This document shows positions 48,046 through 58,343 of a stretch of 64,000 bases of DNA, piece after piece. Location: positions 22,924 to 86,923 of the forward strand of contig QCGY01000005.1 in the NCBI GenBank assembly GCA_003279715.1, in the 5' to 3' direction. Made by a program: the position numbers and the translations under genes. The DNA is from Pelagibacteraceae bacterium AG-390-D18 (GTDB lineage: Bacteria > Pseudomonadota > Alphaproteobacteria > Pelagibacterales > Pelagibacteraceae). Positions within the stretch are counted from its first letter, which is position 1, and every line of letters starts with the position of its first letter. The notes beneath the pieces are model-generated. The model was not told the DNA's origin. It saw nothing but the letters and a program-made list of their open reading frames with translations, and did no database searches.

Positions 48046-48468
48046 ATGCATGAAAATTTTTTTCACAATGTAAAAGTTTATTACGAAGATACTGATGCTG
48101 GAGGTATTGTTTATTATGCTAATTATCTTAAATATTTAGAAAGAGCTAGAACAGAAGCTTTATTAACTATTGGATTAAGTAATATTAAAATAAAAGATAA
48201 CTTTGGTGCACAGATTATAGTTAAATCATGTAATATAGAGTATAAAAAATCTGCGCAGTTAGAGGATGAATTGAAAATTAGATCTTTTATAAAATCGGTT
48301 AGCAAAACTTCTTTTTATATGAATCAAATTATAACCAATGGCGAAATAATAAACGTTGAGGCTCAAGTTCATTTAGTTTTTGTTAATGAAAATGGAAAAC
48401 CAGTCAAAGTTCCAGATATAATTTTTGATAATTTTAAACCATACTTTTGTGACAGTATAAAAGCTTAA
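48046..48468 (+). CDS. ybgC: Acyl-CoA thioesterase, YbgC/4HBT family
   Basis: VYYEDTDAGGIVYYANYLKYLERARTEAL is the YbgC hotdog signature. Confidence 0.93.
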   Translation: MHENFFHNVKVYYEDTDAGGIVYYANYLKYLERARTEALLTIGLSNIKIKDNFGAQIIVKSCNIEYKKSAQLEDELKIRSFIKSVSKTSFYMNQIITNGEIINVEAQVHLVFVNENGKPVKVPDIIFDNFKPYFCDSIKA

Positions 48469-49265
48469 GCAATTAGAGATTTTATCTTGTGTTTAAGCAT
48501 TTTCTTTAAATATACTCTATTTTTTTTAGGAAAATAATCTTTAAACTTTGGAAGAATAAAAGTTGTTGGGTGTTTAAACCAAACATTTTTAAATTGTAAA
48601 TCTAAATGTTCGTATGGATTTTTATTTTGCGAGTAATAATCAACATAAATAGTAGATCTTTTTGTTAAATTATTTTGTATTTTAGTTACTCCATGAAAGG
48701 TAAAAGGAGTATGTAAAAAAATAACAGCTCTATTGGGTATATAATCGATTGTTTTTTCAATTTTTGAACCATTTTTATTTGCAAACATAGTAGATCCACC
48801 CCAGGAAGTTTCCCAGTTTTTAGATAAATATAAAATTATATTTAAGACATGAGGTAAACCAGTATTAGGTTCGGATGAATGGTCAACATGGGTTCCTAAA
48901 AAACCAGATTCATACATTTCGTGATAATTTGCGAGAGCTGTATTTCCTACGTTAGTAGAAAAAAGATCTTTAATTTTGCTTAATTTACTAAGATTATTAA
49001 TAAAATCAGTCGTGTAAAGCTCGTTAACTATTTTTGATATACCTTCATTTAATTCAACATTTTTACTTGTCCATTTATTAGTTTCAATTTCTGTATTAAA
49101 TAAAAGTCCTTTTTGTTTATTAATTTTAATTTTATCCACATTTAAGTTTTTAAAAAAAGATTCATCTAAAAAATTATCTAAAATTACATGTGGAAAAGGT
49201 TTAGCAGATTTAAAATCAGTCTCATATATTTCTAAATTGTTATATTTTTTGTTAATTATTTTCAT
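48465..49265 (-). CDS. 2OG-Fe(II) oxygenase-like protein
   Basis: LGTHVDHSSEPNTGLPHVLNIILYLSKNWETSWGGSTMFANK...NRAVIFLHTPFTFHGVTKI...RSTIYVDYYS (HxD...H). Confidence 0.8.
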   Translation of the reverse strand: MKIINKKYNNLEIYETDFKSAKPFPHVILDNFLDESFFKNLNVDKIKINKQKGLLFNTEIETNKWTSKNVELNEGISKIVNELYTTDFINNLSKLSKIKDLFSTNVGNTALANYHEMYESGFLGTHVDHSSEPNTGLPHVLNIILYLSKNWETSWGGSTMFANKNGSKIEKTIDYIPNRAVIFLHTPFTFHGVTKIQNNLTKRSTIYVDYYSQNKNPYEHLDLQFKNVWFKHPTTFILPKFKDYFPKKNRVYLKKMLKHKIKSLIA

Positions 49266-49938
49266 TATTTTTTTTTAATACTTTTTTAAATAAGTTTATC
49301 ATTTTTGTTTTTGATATTACTTTGGTATTAACATTTCTTGGGCTAGGATGGTAGCATGGAATTAATGTTAAATTATTTGATAATTTATAAAATTTACCAT
49401 GTTTAAATTTTATTTTTTTTGTAAAATTATATTTTTTTCTATAAATTTTAAGGCAATTATCAAAAGCTAATTTACCTAAAGTAACAATTATTTTTAATCT
49501 TTTTAATTTAAAAATTTCTTGTTCTAAATATGTTGAACAATTATTTAACTCATATTTTAGAGGTTTATCACCTGGTGGAACACATTTTAAAATATTAGTA
49601 ATATATGTAGACCTAAGTTTTAGACCATCATTTAAATTTTCAGAAGTTGATTGATTAGAAATTTTTGCTTTATGTAAACATTTAAATAGAAACTCACCAG
49701 ATTTATCACCTGTAAAAGCTCTGCCAGTTCTAGTACCTCCATGAGCAGCTGGAGCAAGTCCTAATATTAAAAGTTTAGCTCTTGTGTCTCCAAATCCCGT
49801 TACTGGCTTACCCCAATAGTCTTCATTGATATTTTGTTTTCTTTTTTCAGTAGTAACTTTTTTTATAAACTTTACCAATCTTGGACATTTTCTACATTTA
49901 ATAATTGTTTTATTGAGATTTTTAAATTTAATACTCAT
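49252..49938 (-). CDS. Uracil-DNA glycosylase, family 4/5 (UdgB-like)
   Basis: KCRKCPRLVKF, LLILGLAPAAHGGTRTGRAFTGDKSGEFLF, YITNILKCVPPGDKP, LIPCYHPSPRNVNT. Confidence 0.9.
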   Translation of the reverse strand: MSIKFKNLNKTIIKCRKCPRLVKFIKKVTTEKRKQNINEDYWGKPVTGFGDTRAKLLILGLAPAAHGGTRTGRAFTGDKSGEFLFKCLHKAKISNQSTSENLNDGLKLRSTYITNILKCVPPGDKPLKYELNNCSTYLEQEIFKLKRLKIIVTLGKLAFDNCLKIYRKKYNFTKKIKFKHGKFYKLSNNLTLIPCYHPSPRNVNTKVISKTKMINLFKKVLKKNNENN

Positions 49939-49940
49939 TA

Positions 49941-50498
49941 ATGAAATTTGTAAAATTATTATTATTAATATTTATAACTATTAATTCACCAATTAAAGCA
50001 GATTCAAATCAAAATTTGATTAATGAACTAAAACAAGGAGGTAAATTAATTTTCATAAGACATGCTTATGCCCCTGGTGGAGGTGATCCTGATAATTTTG
50101 ATATTAATGACTGTAACACTCAACGTAATTTGAGCAGTTCTGGTAGAGAACAAGCAAATAAAATTGGTTTTTTTTTTAAGGTTAACAATATTTTGATTGA
50201 TAAAATATATTCTAGTGAATGGTGTAGATGTAAAGAAACAGCATTAATTGCATTTAATGATTTTGAAAATAAAAGTTTTTTAAATTCTTTTTTTAGTTCA
50301 AAGTTTTCTCAAAATAAAGATCCACAGATTAAGAAATTAAAAAAATTTATTAAAAACTGGGATGGTAAAAAAAATTTAGTTTTAGTTACTCATTATGTCG
50401 TTATTTCTGAAATCTTAAATTATGGATCTTCATCAGGTGAGATTGTTATCACAGACAAAGATTTAAAAGTTATTGATACTTTTGAAATAGAATATTAA
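49941..50498 (+). CDS. Histidine phosphatase family protein
   Basis: Signal peptide; GKLIFIRHAYAPGGGDPDNF (RHxx), YSSEWCRCKETALIAF, VLVTHYVVISEI. Confidence 0.85.
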   Translation: MKFVKLLLLIFITINSPIKADSNQNLINELKQGGKLIFIRHAYAPGGGDPDNFDINDCNTQRNLSSSGREQANKIGFFFKVNNILIDKIYSSEWCRCKETALIAFNDFENKSFLNSFFSSKFSQNKDPQIKKLKKFIKNWDGKKNLVLVTHYVVISEILNYGSSSGEIVITDKDLKVIDTFEIEY

Positions 50499-50509
50499 GA
50501 TAAACTATT

Positions 50510-50635
50510 ATGTCTTCAAAAAAAGCAATGAAGCAAGCTCAAAAGCAATCTTACGCTAAACACAGAAGTAATATTTTTAACAATAAATTTAGTTTTAAAA
50601 AAAAAGAATTACCAAAGACTAAAAAAAATAAATAG
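50510..50635 (+). CDS. Small basic protein (41 aa), not in supplied track
   Basis: MSSKKAMKQAQKQSYAKHRSNIFNNKFSFKKKELPKTKKNK*. Confidence 0.5.
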   Translation: MSSKKAMKQAQKQSYAKHRSNIFNNKFSFKKKELPKTKKNK

Positions 50636-50640
50636 TGTAC

Positions 50641-50814
50641 CTATTGTTTTTGTTTTTTATCTATATAAAAAAGAGCAATTAAAAAAATAATTGTCCAAAT
50701 AAATACTGACATAGTTTTTAAGAAAGTTGTTTCTGCTCCCCAAACATCAAAAAAAAGTGCTCCAATTATAATTCCAACGATATAAATAATTGTTAATAAA
50801 GTTAATTTGTTCAT
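50641..50814 (-). CDS. Small predicted membrane protein (57 aa), not in supplied track
   Basis: Reverse strand reads MNKLTLLTIIYIVGIIIGALFFDVWGAETTFLKTMSVFIWTIIFLIALFYIDKKQKQ*; two TM segments. Confidence 0.65.
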   Translation of the reverse strand: MNKLTLLTIIYIVGIIIGALFFDVWGAETTFLKTMSVFIWTIIFLIALFYIDKKQKQ

Positions 50815-50823
50815 TATAATAAT

Positions 50824-51075
50824 CTAATCTTTTATAAGATTTTTTTTAAAAAGAGACATGCCATTATTAATTTTATACTCATAAGACTCGTTAAAGCTTT
50901 TTAATTGCCATCCACTAAGTCTTTTTTTAATTTCTACTAAATTATTTGTTTTCCATTCGTCAGTAGTATCTTCAAGTTTCCACGTTCTTTTTTCTTCATT
51001 ATTTCGTCCACAACCATAACAATATCCTGTTGATGGATCAGTTTTACAGATACTAATACATGGTGAAATTATCAT
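50824..51075 (-). CDS. DUF1289-family Cys-rich small protein; track start 51135, preferred start 51075
   Basis: ISPCISICKTDPSTGYCYGCGRNNEEKRTW matches the DUF1289 CxxxC...CxGCGRT pattern. Confidence 0.85.
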   Translation of the reverse strand: MIISPCISICKTDPSTGYCYGCGRNNEEKRTWKLEDTTDEWKTNNLVEIKKRLSGWQLKSFNESYEYKINNGMSLFKKNLIKD

Positions 51076-51134
51076 AATATTTAAAATTAATATAAATTTC
51101 GATAGATAAATAGTTATTTCTTCATCAATTGTCA

Positions 51135-51163
51135 TTGGACAAATAGTTTCAATAATATATAAA
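51135..51163 (+). promoter_or_regulatory. Candidate promoter for tRNA-Leu
   Basis: TTGGAC (51135-51140), 17-nt spacer, TATAAA (51158-51163). Confidence 0.5.
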
Positions 51164-51177
51164 ACCTCATAATTTGT

Positions 51178-51262
51178 GGGGCGATGGCGGAATTGGTAGA
51201 CGCGTTGGTCTTAGGAACCAATATTTTCGGATGTGAAGGTTCGAGTCCTTTTCGCCCTACCA
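51178..51262 (+). tRNA. tRNA-Leu(UAG)
   Basis: TGGCGGAATTGGTAGACGCG D-arm, TTGGT-CTTAGGA-ACCAA anticodon arm (TAG), long variable arm, GGTTCGAGTCC T-arm, encoded CCA. Confidence 0.95.
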
Positions 51263-51267
51263 CTTAA

Positions 51268-52695
51268 ATGATTATGAAAGTAACAATAGAAAAAATAAAA
51301 GGTCTTAATAAAGACATTAAAGTTTTTATAGATAAAGACACCATGAATTCTCATATGGATGAAAAGTATGAAGAGATCAAAGGTACTGTTAATTTAAAAG
51401 GATTTCGTCCAGGAAAAGTACCAAAAGAAGTTTTGAAAAGACAATTTGGAAAAGCAGTTTTTGGCGAAGTTTTAGATAAAGTTTTAAAAGATACATCAAC
51501 TAAAGCCTTAGAGGAAAATAAGATTAAACCTGCGGGCCAACCAAAACTTGATCTAAAGATTTATGGTGAAGATAAAGAATTAGAGTATGTAATGTCTGTT
51601 ACAGAACTTCCTAAAGTTGAAACTAAATCTATAGAAAATATTAAATATGATCAATATCTAGTAAAAATTGATGCTAGCGAAACTGATAAAAGAATTAAAG
51701 AAATTGCAAAAAATCAGCCAAGTTTTAAAGATGCATCACCTGAAACCAAAGCTAAAGAAGGCGATCTAGTAGCATTAGATTATCATGCAACAGTTGACGG
51801 TAAAGAGTTTAAAGGAAGTGAAGGTAAAAATACTCAATTAACACTCGGTAAAGATTTATTTTTAAAAGGTTTTGATAAACAGTTAATTGGTGTCAAAAAA
51901 GATGAAGAAAAAACAGTTGAAGCTGTATTGCCTGAAAATTATCCTCAAAAAGAGTTAGTAAATAAAAAAGCTAAATTTGTTTGTAAAATTTTAAATGTAA
52001 AAAATCCTGAAGAAGTAAAAATTGATGATAACTTTGCAAAAAATTTAGGTGCTAAAGATTTAAATGATCTTAAGACGTTAATATCAAAACAAATAAATGA
52101 CGAATATAAAAATTCATTAGATCAGTTATCTAAAAATCAAATTCTTAAAGAGATAGAGAAGATTAAAGTAAATGAAATTCCAGAAAATTTAATTGAAGAA
52201 GAAGTTAAAATTCTTTCACAAGGTATGGAAGAACAGGAAGCTAAAAAAAATAAGGCTAAATTTACTGAGACAGCAAAAACTAGAATTAAAACTGGACTAA
52301 TACTAAACGAGTTTGGTGAACAAAATAAAATACAAGTATCTGAACAAGAAATTCAAGCAGAAGTTCAAAAACAATTAAGAATGATGCCAGGACAAGAAAA
52401 AATGGTAATGGATTTTTATCAAAAAAATCCTTCTGCAGTAGCAAGCTTAAGAGGAACTGTTTATGAAGAGAAAATTTTAAATCTAATTAAAGAAAAAGCC
52501 AAACCAAACAAAAAAGAAATTACAAAAGCTGAAGCAGAAAAGATTTTAAAAGAGGCACATAATCATGATAATGATAAAGGTGATAACAAAAAAGAAATAA
52601 AGAAAAAAGCTGAAGCTAAAACTAAAGAGAAAAAAAAACCCTCAGCAAAAGCTTCTAAATCCAAGCCTGTAACAAAAAAAGTTAGCAAAAAGTAA
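51268..52695 (+). CDS. tig: Trigger factor with long Lys-rich C-terminal tail
   Basis: [20 protein letters not shown] ribosome-binding signature; FKBP domain [25 protein letters not shown]-terminal chaperone domain. Confidence 0.94.
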   Translation: MIMKVTIEKIKGLNKDIKVFIDKDTMNSHMDEKYEEIKGTVNLKGFRPGKVPKEVLKRQFGKAVFGEVLDKVLKDTSTKALEENKIKPAGQPKLDLKIYGEDKELEYVMSVTELPKVETKSIENIKYDQYLVKIDASETDKRIKEIAKNQPSFKDASPETKAKEGDLVALDYHATVDGKEFKGSEGKNTQLTLGKDLFLKGFDKQLIGVKKDEEKTVEAVLPENYPQKELVNKKAKFVCKILNVKNPEEVKIDDNFAKNLGAKDLNDLKTLISKQINDEYKNSLDQLSKNQILKEIEKIKVNEIPENLIEEEVKILSQGMEEQEAKKNKAKFTETAKTRIKTGLILNEFGEQNKIQVSEQEIQAEVQKQLRMMPGQEKMVMDFYQKNPSAVASLRGTVYEEKILNLIKEKAKPNKKEITKAEAEKILKEAHNHDNDKGDNKKEIKKKAEAKTKEKKKPSAKASKSKPVTKKVSKK

Positions 52696-52727
52696 TCTCA
52701 AGTTGTATAAGTAATACGAATCAACTT

Positions 52728-53339
52728 ATGACAACAAAATTATCTGAACATATGAATACTTTAGTTCCAATGGTTGTGGAACAATCTAATAAAGGTGAAA
52801 GAGCCTATGATATTTATTCAAGACTTTTAAAGGAGAGAATAATTTTTTTAACTGGACAAATAAATGATAATGTTGCTTCATTAGTTACAGCTCAATTATT
52901 ATTTCTTGAAGCAGAGGATCCTAAAAAAGAAATTTATTTATATATAAACAGTCCAGGTGGTCTCGTTACTGCTGGTCTTGGAATTTATGATACTATGCAA
53001 TACGTAAAACCAGACATTTCAACTCTATGTATTGGCCAAGCTGCTTCAATGGGTTCATTTTTACTTGCTGCCGGCACAAAAGGAAAAAGATTTTCACTTC
53101 CAAATTCAAGAGTTATGGTTCATCAACCTTCAGCAGGATTTCAGGGCCAAGTAACAGATATTGAAATTCATGCTAATGAAGTCTCCTCACTTAAAAATAG
53201 ATTAAATGAAATTTATTCTAAACATACAGGTAAATCTGTGGATGAAGTTAAGTCTGCTTTAGAGAGAGATAACTTTATGACAGCAGAAGTTGCTAAAGAC
53301 TTCGGTTTAATAGACGAAGTAGTAGAAAAAAGATCTTAA
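52728..53339 (+). CDS. clpP: ATP-dependent Clp protease proteolytic subunit
   Basis: [41 protein letters not shown] (Ser), [14 protein letters not shown] (His). Confidence 0.98.
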   Translation: MTTKLSEHMNTLVPMVVEQSNKGERAYDIYSRLLKERIIFLTGQINDNVASLVTAQLLFLEAEDPKKEIYLYINSPGGLVTAGLGIYDTMQYVKPDISTLCIGQAASMGSFLLAAGTKGKRFSLPNSRVMVHQPSAGFQGQVTDIEIHANEVSSLKNRLNEIYSKHTGKSVDEVKSALERDNFMTAEVAKDFGLIDEVVEKRS

Positions 53340-53432
53340 ACCCCTATATATTGAATGCGATGTAATCCAAACTTGATTAGTAGGAGTCATCTATAATAAA
53401 GTGACTTAATTGATTCGTTAAAAAAAAATATT

Positions 53433-54701
53433 ATGACAACAAGCAATAAAAATATTCTTTACTGTTCTTTTTGTGGAAAGAGTCAACACGAAGTAAGAAA
53501 ACTTATAGCTGGCCCTACAGTATTTATTTGTGATGAGTGTGTTGAGTTATGTATGGATATTATTAAGGAAGAAAGCAAAGATACTTTTGTTAAACATCAG
53601 GATGGACTTCCTTCACCAAGAGAAATCTGCTCAGTTTTAGATGATTATGTAATTGGTCAACCTCATGCAAAAAAAGTTTTATCAGTTGCTGTCCACAATC
53701 ACTATAAAAGACTAAATTATGAGAGCAAAACTAGTAAAAATGTTGAACTTGCAAAATCCAATATACTTTTAGTGGGTCCCACAGGTTGTGGTAAAACTTT
53801 ACTCGCGCAAACTTTAGCAAGAATTTTAGATGTTCCATTTACAATGGCAGATGCAACAACTTTGACAGAAGCAGGTTATGTTGGTGAAGATGTTGAAAAT
53901 ATAATTTTAAAATTATTACAAGCATCAGATTATAACGTTGAAAAGGCTCAAAGAGGAATTGTTTACATTGATGAAGTAGATAAGATTAGTAGAAAATCTG
54001 AAAATCCATCAATTACTCGAGATGTTTCTGGTGAAGGTGTTCAACAAGCTTTATTAAAAATTATGGAAGGAACGGTTGCAAGTGTTCCACCTCAAGGAGG
54101 AAGAAAGCACCCACAACAAGAATTTTTACAGGTTGATACAACAAATATATTATTTATTTGTGGAGGTGCTTTTGCTGGACTTGATAAGATTATTTCTCAA
54201 AGAGATAAAGGTACATCAATAGGTTTTGGTGCTGATGTTAAAAACACTCAAGATAAAAAAACTGGTGAATGGATGAAAACATTAGAACCAGAGGATCTAT
54301 TAAAATTTGGTTTAATACCAGAATTTATTGGAAGATTACCTATGATAGCAACTCTTGAAGATTTAGACGAAAAATCATTAATTAAAATTTTGCAAGAACC
54401 AAAGAACTCATTAACAAAACAATACCAAGAATTATTTAAACTTGATGGAGCTAAATTAACTTTTAAAGAAAATGCATTAAAAGAAATTGCTCAAAAAGCC
54501 ATTAAGAAGAAAACTGGCGCAAGAGGTTTGAGATCTATTTTAGAAAATATATTATTAAAAACAATGTATGACCTTCCTAGCCAAGAAAATATAGAAGAAG
54601 TAATTGTTGACGCAGGAGCTGCCAAAGGACAGTCTCAGCCTATATTGGTTCATGCTAAAGGTGACAGTAAATCAAAGTCAAATAAGCCATCAGCGGCTTA
54701 A
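53433..54701 (+). CDS. clpX: ATP-dependent Clp protease ATP-binding subunit ClpX
   Basis: N-terminal zinc finger [12 protein letters not shown]...[10 protein letters not shown], Walker [17 protein letters not shown]. Confidence 0.98.
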   Translation: MTTSNKNILYCSFCGKSQHEVRKLIAGPTVFICDECVELCMDIIKEESKDTFVKHQDGLPSPREICSVLDDYVIGQPHAKKVLSVAVHNHYKRLNYESKTSKNVELAKSNILLVGPTGCGKTLLAQTLARILDVPFTMADATTLTEAGYVGEDVENIILKLLQASDYNVEKAQRGIVYIDEVDKISRKSENPSITRDVSGEGVQQALLKIMEGTVASVPPQGGRKHPQQEFLQVDTTNILFICGGAFAGLDKIISQRDKGTSIGFGADVKNTQDKKTGEWMKTLEPEDLLKFGLIPEFIGRLPMIATLEDLDEKSLIKILQEPKNSLTKQYQELFKLDGAKLTFKENALKEIAQKAIKKKTGARGLRSILENILLKTMYDLPSQENIEEVIVDAGAAKGQSQPILVHAKGDSKSKSNKPSAA

Positions 54702-54761
54702 TATCCTTAATAACTAACAAAAACCTATTGCAATATAAAATATAATATCCATATTAATGTC

Positions 54762-57140
54762 ATGGACGTTAAAATCACTTTACCATTATTACCTCTAAGA
54801 GACATAGTTGTGTTTCCAAGCATGGTAATCCCTTTATTTGTTGGAAGAGATAAATCTATCTCTGCTTTAAATGAGGTAATGAAAAAAGATAAAAAAATAA
54901 TTCTTGTTACTCAAAAGAATTCTGAAATCGATGATCCTAAAAAAACAGACATATTTATGTATGGTTGTGAAGGAAGTATTCTTCAACTTTTAAAACTTCC
55001 AGACGGAACTGTTAAAGTCCTAGTAGAAGGTATTAAGAGAGTAAAAATTTTAGATTTTAAAGATAATGATAAGTTTATAACTTGTGACTATGCTCACTAT
55101 AATGATGATGTGACCAAAGAAGAAGATTTATACCCGCTTGCTGCAACTGCTTTAAGAAGATTGGAAAAATTAACTTCTATTAATAAAAAAGTTTCAAGCG
55201 AAACTATTAATTCGATTAAACAACTTAAAGATCCGTCCCAAATAGCTGATAATATAGCATCTCATATCAACGCCACTATATCAGAGAAACAACAAATCTT
55301 TGAAACAATAGATGTTAAGAAAAGATTAAATGCCATTATTAAGATAATGGAAAACGAAACAAGTATTATAGGTGTAGAAAAGAGAATTAGAGGAAGAGTT
55401 AAAACTCAAATGGAGAAAACTCAAAGAGAATATTATTTAAATGAGCAGTTAAAAGCTATTCAAAAAGAACTCGGTGAAATTGAAGACGGTAAAGATGAAA
55501 CAACTAGTCTTAATAAAGCAATTACTAAGGCTAAAATGCCTAAAGAAGTTGAAAAGAAATGTCTTCAGGAGTTAAAAAAATTAAAAAATATGAGCCCAAT
55601 GTCTGCGGAGGCAACTGTAGTTCGAAACTATTTAGATTGGATGACTGAACTCCCATGGCACAAGAAAAGTGAAGTTGATATTGATTTAACAAAAGCTCTA
55701 AATATTTTAGATAAAGACCATTTTGGTTTAGAAAAGGTTAAAGAAAGAATAATTGAATTTCTTGCTGTTCAAAAAAGAATGGAGAAAATTAAAGGACCAA
55801 TTTTATGTTTAGTAGGACCTCCAGGTGTTGGTAAAACTTCATTAGGAAAATCTATTGCTAAAGCAACTAATAGAGAGTTTGTTAGAATGTCTGTTGGCGG
55901 AATGAGAGATGAAGCAGAGATTAGAGGTCATAGAAGAACTTATATCGGATCTTTGCCTGGAAAGATTATTCAAATGATGAAAAAAGCTGGTACTAAAAAT
56001 CCGCTAATTCTATTAGATGAAATAGATAAAATTGGAAATGATTATCGTGGAGATCCATCATCTGCTTTATTAGAAGCCCTAGACCCAGAACAAAATACTA
56101 CATTTAACGATCATTACTTAGAAGTTGATTATGACTTGTCTGATGTAATGTTTGTAACTACAGCTAATACATTAAATATTCTTCCACCACTTTTAGATAG
56201 AATGGAAGTTATCAGGCTTGCTGGTTATACAGAGGATGAAAAAATCAGTATTGCTAATAAATATCTTCTACCAAAACAAATTAAAGATAATGGTGTGAAA
56301 GATAAAGAAATGAAATTAGATAACGATATAATCAAGGAAGTTATCAGAGGCTATACAAAAGAATCTGGTGTTAGAAACTTAGAAAGAGAAATTTCTAAAC
56401 TAGCAAGAAAAGTTGTAAAAAAAATTGTTGCAGGTGAAGAGAAAGAAGTAAATATAAATAATAAAAATTTATCTGATTTTCTTGGTACGGCTAAATTTAA
56501 ATTTGGTGAACTAGAAGCAGAGAATAGAGTTGGGATTGTAACAGGACTTGCATGGACAGAATATGGTGGAGAAATTTTGAAGATCGAAACTGTAACAATG
56601 CCAGGTAAAGGTAGAATGCAAATTACTGGTAAACTAGGTGATGTGATGCAAGAGTCTGTTAAAGCAGCTAAGTCTTTTGTAAGATCTAAATGTTTAGAAT
56701 ATGGAATTATTCCTCCATTGTTTGAAAAGAAAGATTTTCATATTCATGTGCCAGAAGGAGCGACACCAAAAGATGGTCCATCAGCAGGAATTGGAATGGT
56801 AACTTCTATTGTCTCATCAATTACTGGAATTCCAGTTAGAAGAGATGTTGCAATGACTGGTGAAGTTACTTTAACAGGTCAAGTATTACCAATTGGTGGA
56901 TTAAAAGAAAAACTATTAGCTGCTCACAGAGCTGGAATTAAAGAGGTATTGATACCAAAAGAAAATGAAAAAGATTTGGTTGATATGCCTAAGAAAATTA
57001 TTGATGATATTAAAATCACACCAGTTGAATACGCTGATCAGGTTTTAAAAGTTGCTTTAACCAAGGAACTTAAAAGAACAGAGTGGGTTGAGGTTGATAT
57101 ATCTAAAAAAGACGACAAATCTCAAGCTAGTATTCAATAA
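54762..57140 (+). CDS. lon: Endopeptidase La (Lon)
   Basis: PLLPLRDIVVFPSMVIPLFVGR, GPPGVGKTSLGKSIA, catalytic Ser region KDGPSAGIGMVTSIVS. Confidence 0.98.
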   Translation: MDVKITLPLLPLRDIVVFPSMVIPLFVGRDKSISALNEVMKKDKKIILVTQKNSEIDDPKKTDIFMYGCEGSILQLLKLPDGTVKVLVEGIKRVKILDFKDNDKFITCDYAHYNDDVTKEEDLYPLAATALRRLEKLTSINKKVSSETINSIKQLKDPSQIADNIASHINATISEKQQIFETIDVKKRLNAIIKIMENETSIIGVEKRIRGRVKTQMEKTQREYYLNEQLKAIQKELGEIEDGKDETTSLNKAITKAKMPKEVEKKCLQELKKLKNMSPMSAEATVVRNYLDWMTELPWHKKSEVDIDLTKALNILDKDHFGLEKVKERIIEFLAVQKRMEKIKGPILCLVGPPGVGKTSLGKSIAKATNREFVRMSVGGMRDEAEIRGHRRTYIGSLPGKIIQMMKKAGTKNPLILLDEIDKIGNDYRGDPSSALLEALDPEQNTTFNDHYLEVDYDLSDVMFVTTANTLNILPPLLDRMEVIRLAGYTEDEKISIANKYLLPKQIKDNGVKDKEMKLDNDIIKEVIRGYTKESGVRNLEREISKLARKVVKKIVAGEEKEVNINNKNLSDFLGTAKFKFGELEAENRVGIVTGLAWTEYGGEILKIETVTMPGKGRMQITGKLGDVMQESVKAAKSFVRSKCLEYGIIPPLFEKKDFHIHVPEGATPKDGPSAGIGMVTSIVSSITGIPVRRDVAMTGEVTLTGQVLPIGGLKEKLLAAHRAGIKEVLIPKENEKDLVDMPKKIIDDIKITPVEYADQVLKVALTKELKRTEWVEVDISKKDDKSQASIQ

Positions 57141-57191
57141 TAATTAATTTACTTTATTAAACTGTTGATGTAATAAGTAGCCTTATTTTGA

Positions 57192-57267
57192 GGGTGGTTA
57201 GCTCAGTTGGTAGAGCATCTCGTTTACACCGAGGGGGTCAAAGGTTCGAGTCCTTTACTACCCACCA
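57192..57267 (+). tRNA. tRNA-Val(UAC)
   Basis: GGGTGGT/ACTACCC acceptor, TCTCG-TTTACAC-CGAGG anticodon arm, GGTTCGAGTCC T-arm, encoded CCA. Confidence 0.95.
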
Positions 57268-57280
57268 AAATAACAAAAGT

Positions 57281-57357
57281 GGGGGTGTAGCTCAGTTGGT
57301 TAGAGCGATCGCCTGTCACGCGATAGGTCGAGGGTTCGAGTCCCTTCACTCCCGCCA
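57281..57357 (+). tRNA. tRNA-Asp(GUC)
   Basis: GGGGGTG/CACTCCC acceptor, CTGTCAC anticodon loop, GGTTCGAGTCC T-arm, encoded CCA. Confidence 0.95.
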
Positions 57358-57444
57358 CTTTTCCTTAATTTTTTCTGTTAATATCAATTAAAATGTGACG
57401 TATCAGCCCTTCAACAAAGGATAAAAACTGGTATATAGATTTCC

Positions 57445-57813
57445 ATGTTATCTGAATTTTTAAAAGATTACTTACCAATTATACTATTTTTAGTTATAGC
57501 TTTAGGGCTTAGCTGTGCTTTTGTGGTTGTAAATTTTATGCTTTCACCAAAAAAGCCTGACCCAGAAAAATTATCTGCTTATGAATGTGGATTTGAACCA
57601 TTTGAAGACTCAAGAATGGAGTTTGATGTTAGATTTTATTTAGTTGCTATTTTGTTTATTATTTTTGATTTAGAAATTGCATTTTTATTTCCTTGGGCAA
57701 TCTCACTTGGTAATATTGGAATATTGGGATTTTCTTCAATGATGATTTTTTTATTCATACTTACTATTGGTTTTATTTATGAATGGAAAAAAGGTGCGTT
57801 AGATTGGGAATAA
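57445..57813 (+). CDS. nuoA: NADH-quinone oxidoreductase subunit A
   Basis: [49 protein letters not shown]. Confidence 0.97.
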   Translation: MLSEFLKDYLPIILFLVIALGLSCAFVVVNFMLSPKKPDPEKLSAYECGFEPFEDSRMEFDVRFYLVAILFIIFDLEIAFLFPWAISLGNIGILGFSSMMIFLFILTIGFIYEWKKGALDWE

Positions 57814-57825
57814 ATATTAACCACA

Positions 57826-58341
57826 ATGAATAACAAAATAGATCAAGTTCCAGATGAATTTAAACAACTCGCTAAAGATTTTAGTGAGAATGGTTTTATC
57901 ACAACTTCACTAGACAATTTAATAAACTGGTCTAGGTCAGGCTCATTACATTGGATGACTTTTGGTCTTGCATGTTGCGCAGTTGAGATGATGCAAACTG
58001 CTATGCCAAGATATGATGTAGAGAGATTTGGAGCTGCACCAAGAGGATCACCTAGGCAGTCAGATGTAATGATAGTAGCTGGAACTCTTACAAATAAAAT
58101 GGCACCAGCTTTAAGAAAAGTTTATGATCAAATGCCAGAACCAAGATATGTAATATCCATGGGTAGTTGTGCTAATGGTGGTGGTTACTATCACTATTCA
58201 TATTCTGTAGTTCGTGGTTGTGATCGAATTGTGCCTGTTGATGTTTATGTACCAGGATGCCCTCCTTCTGCTGAAGCTTTGTTATACGGAATACTTCAAC
58301 TACAAAAAAAAATAAGAAATAAGGGTTCGTTTATTAGATAG
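57826..58341 (+). CDS. nuoB: NADH-quinone oxidoreductase subunit B
   Basis: [109 protein letters not shown]. Confidence 0.98.
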   Translation: MNNKIDQVPDEFKQLAKDFSENGFITTSLDNLINWSRSGSLHWMTFGLACCAVEMMQTAMPRYDVERFGAAPRGSPRQSDVMIVAGTLTNKMAPALRKVYDQMPEPRYVISMGSCANGGGYYHYSYSVVRGCDRIVPVDVYVPGCPPSAEALLYGILQLQKKIRNKGSFIR

Positions 58342-58343
58342 TC

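Noticed and set aside
53385-53405. AGTCA...TGACT inverted repeat with TATAAT before clpX
   Set aside because: Five-bp arms around an AT-rich loop; no well-spaced -35 element, so not strong enough to call.
57188-57391. 67-aa ORF in the supplied track (MRVVSSVGRASRLHRGG...)
   Set aside because: It overlaps tRNA-Val and tRNA-Asp entirely; the peptide is the usual translation artefact of tRNA genes.
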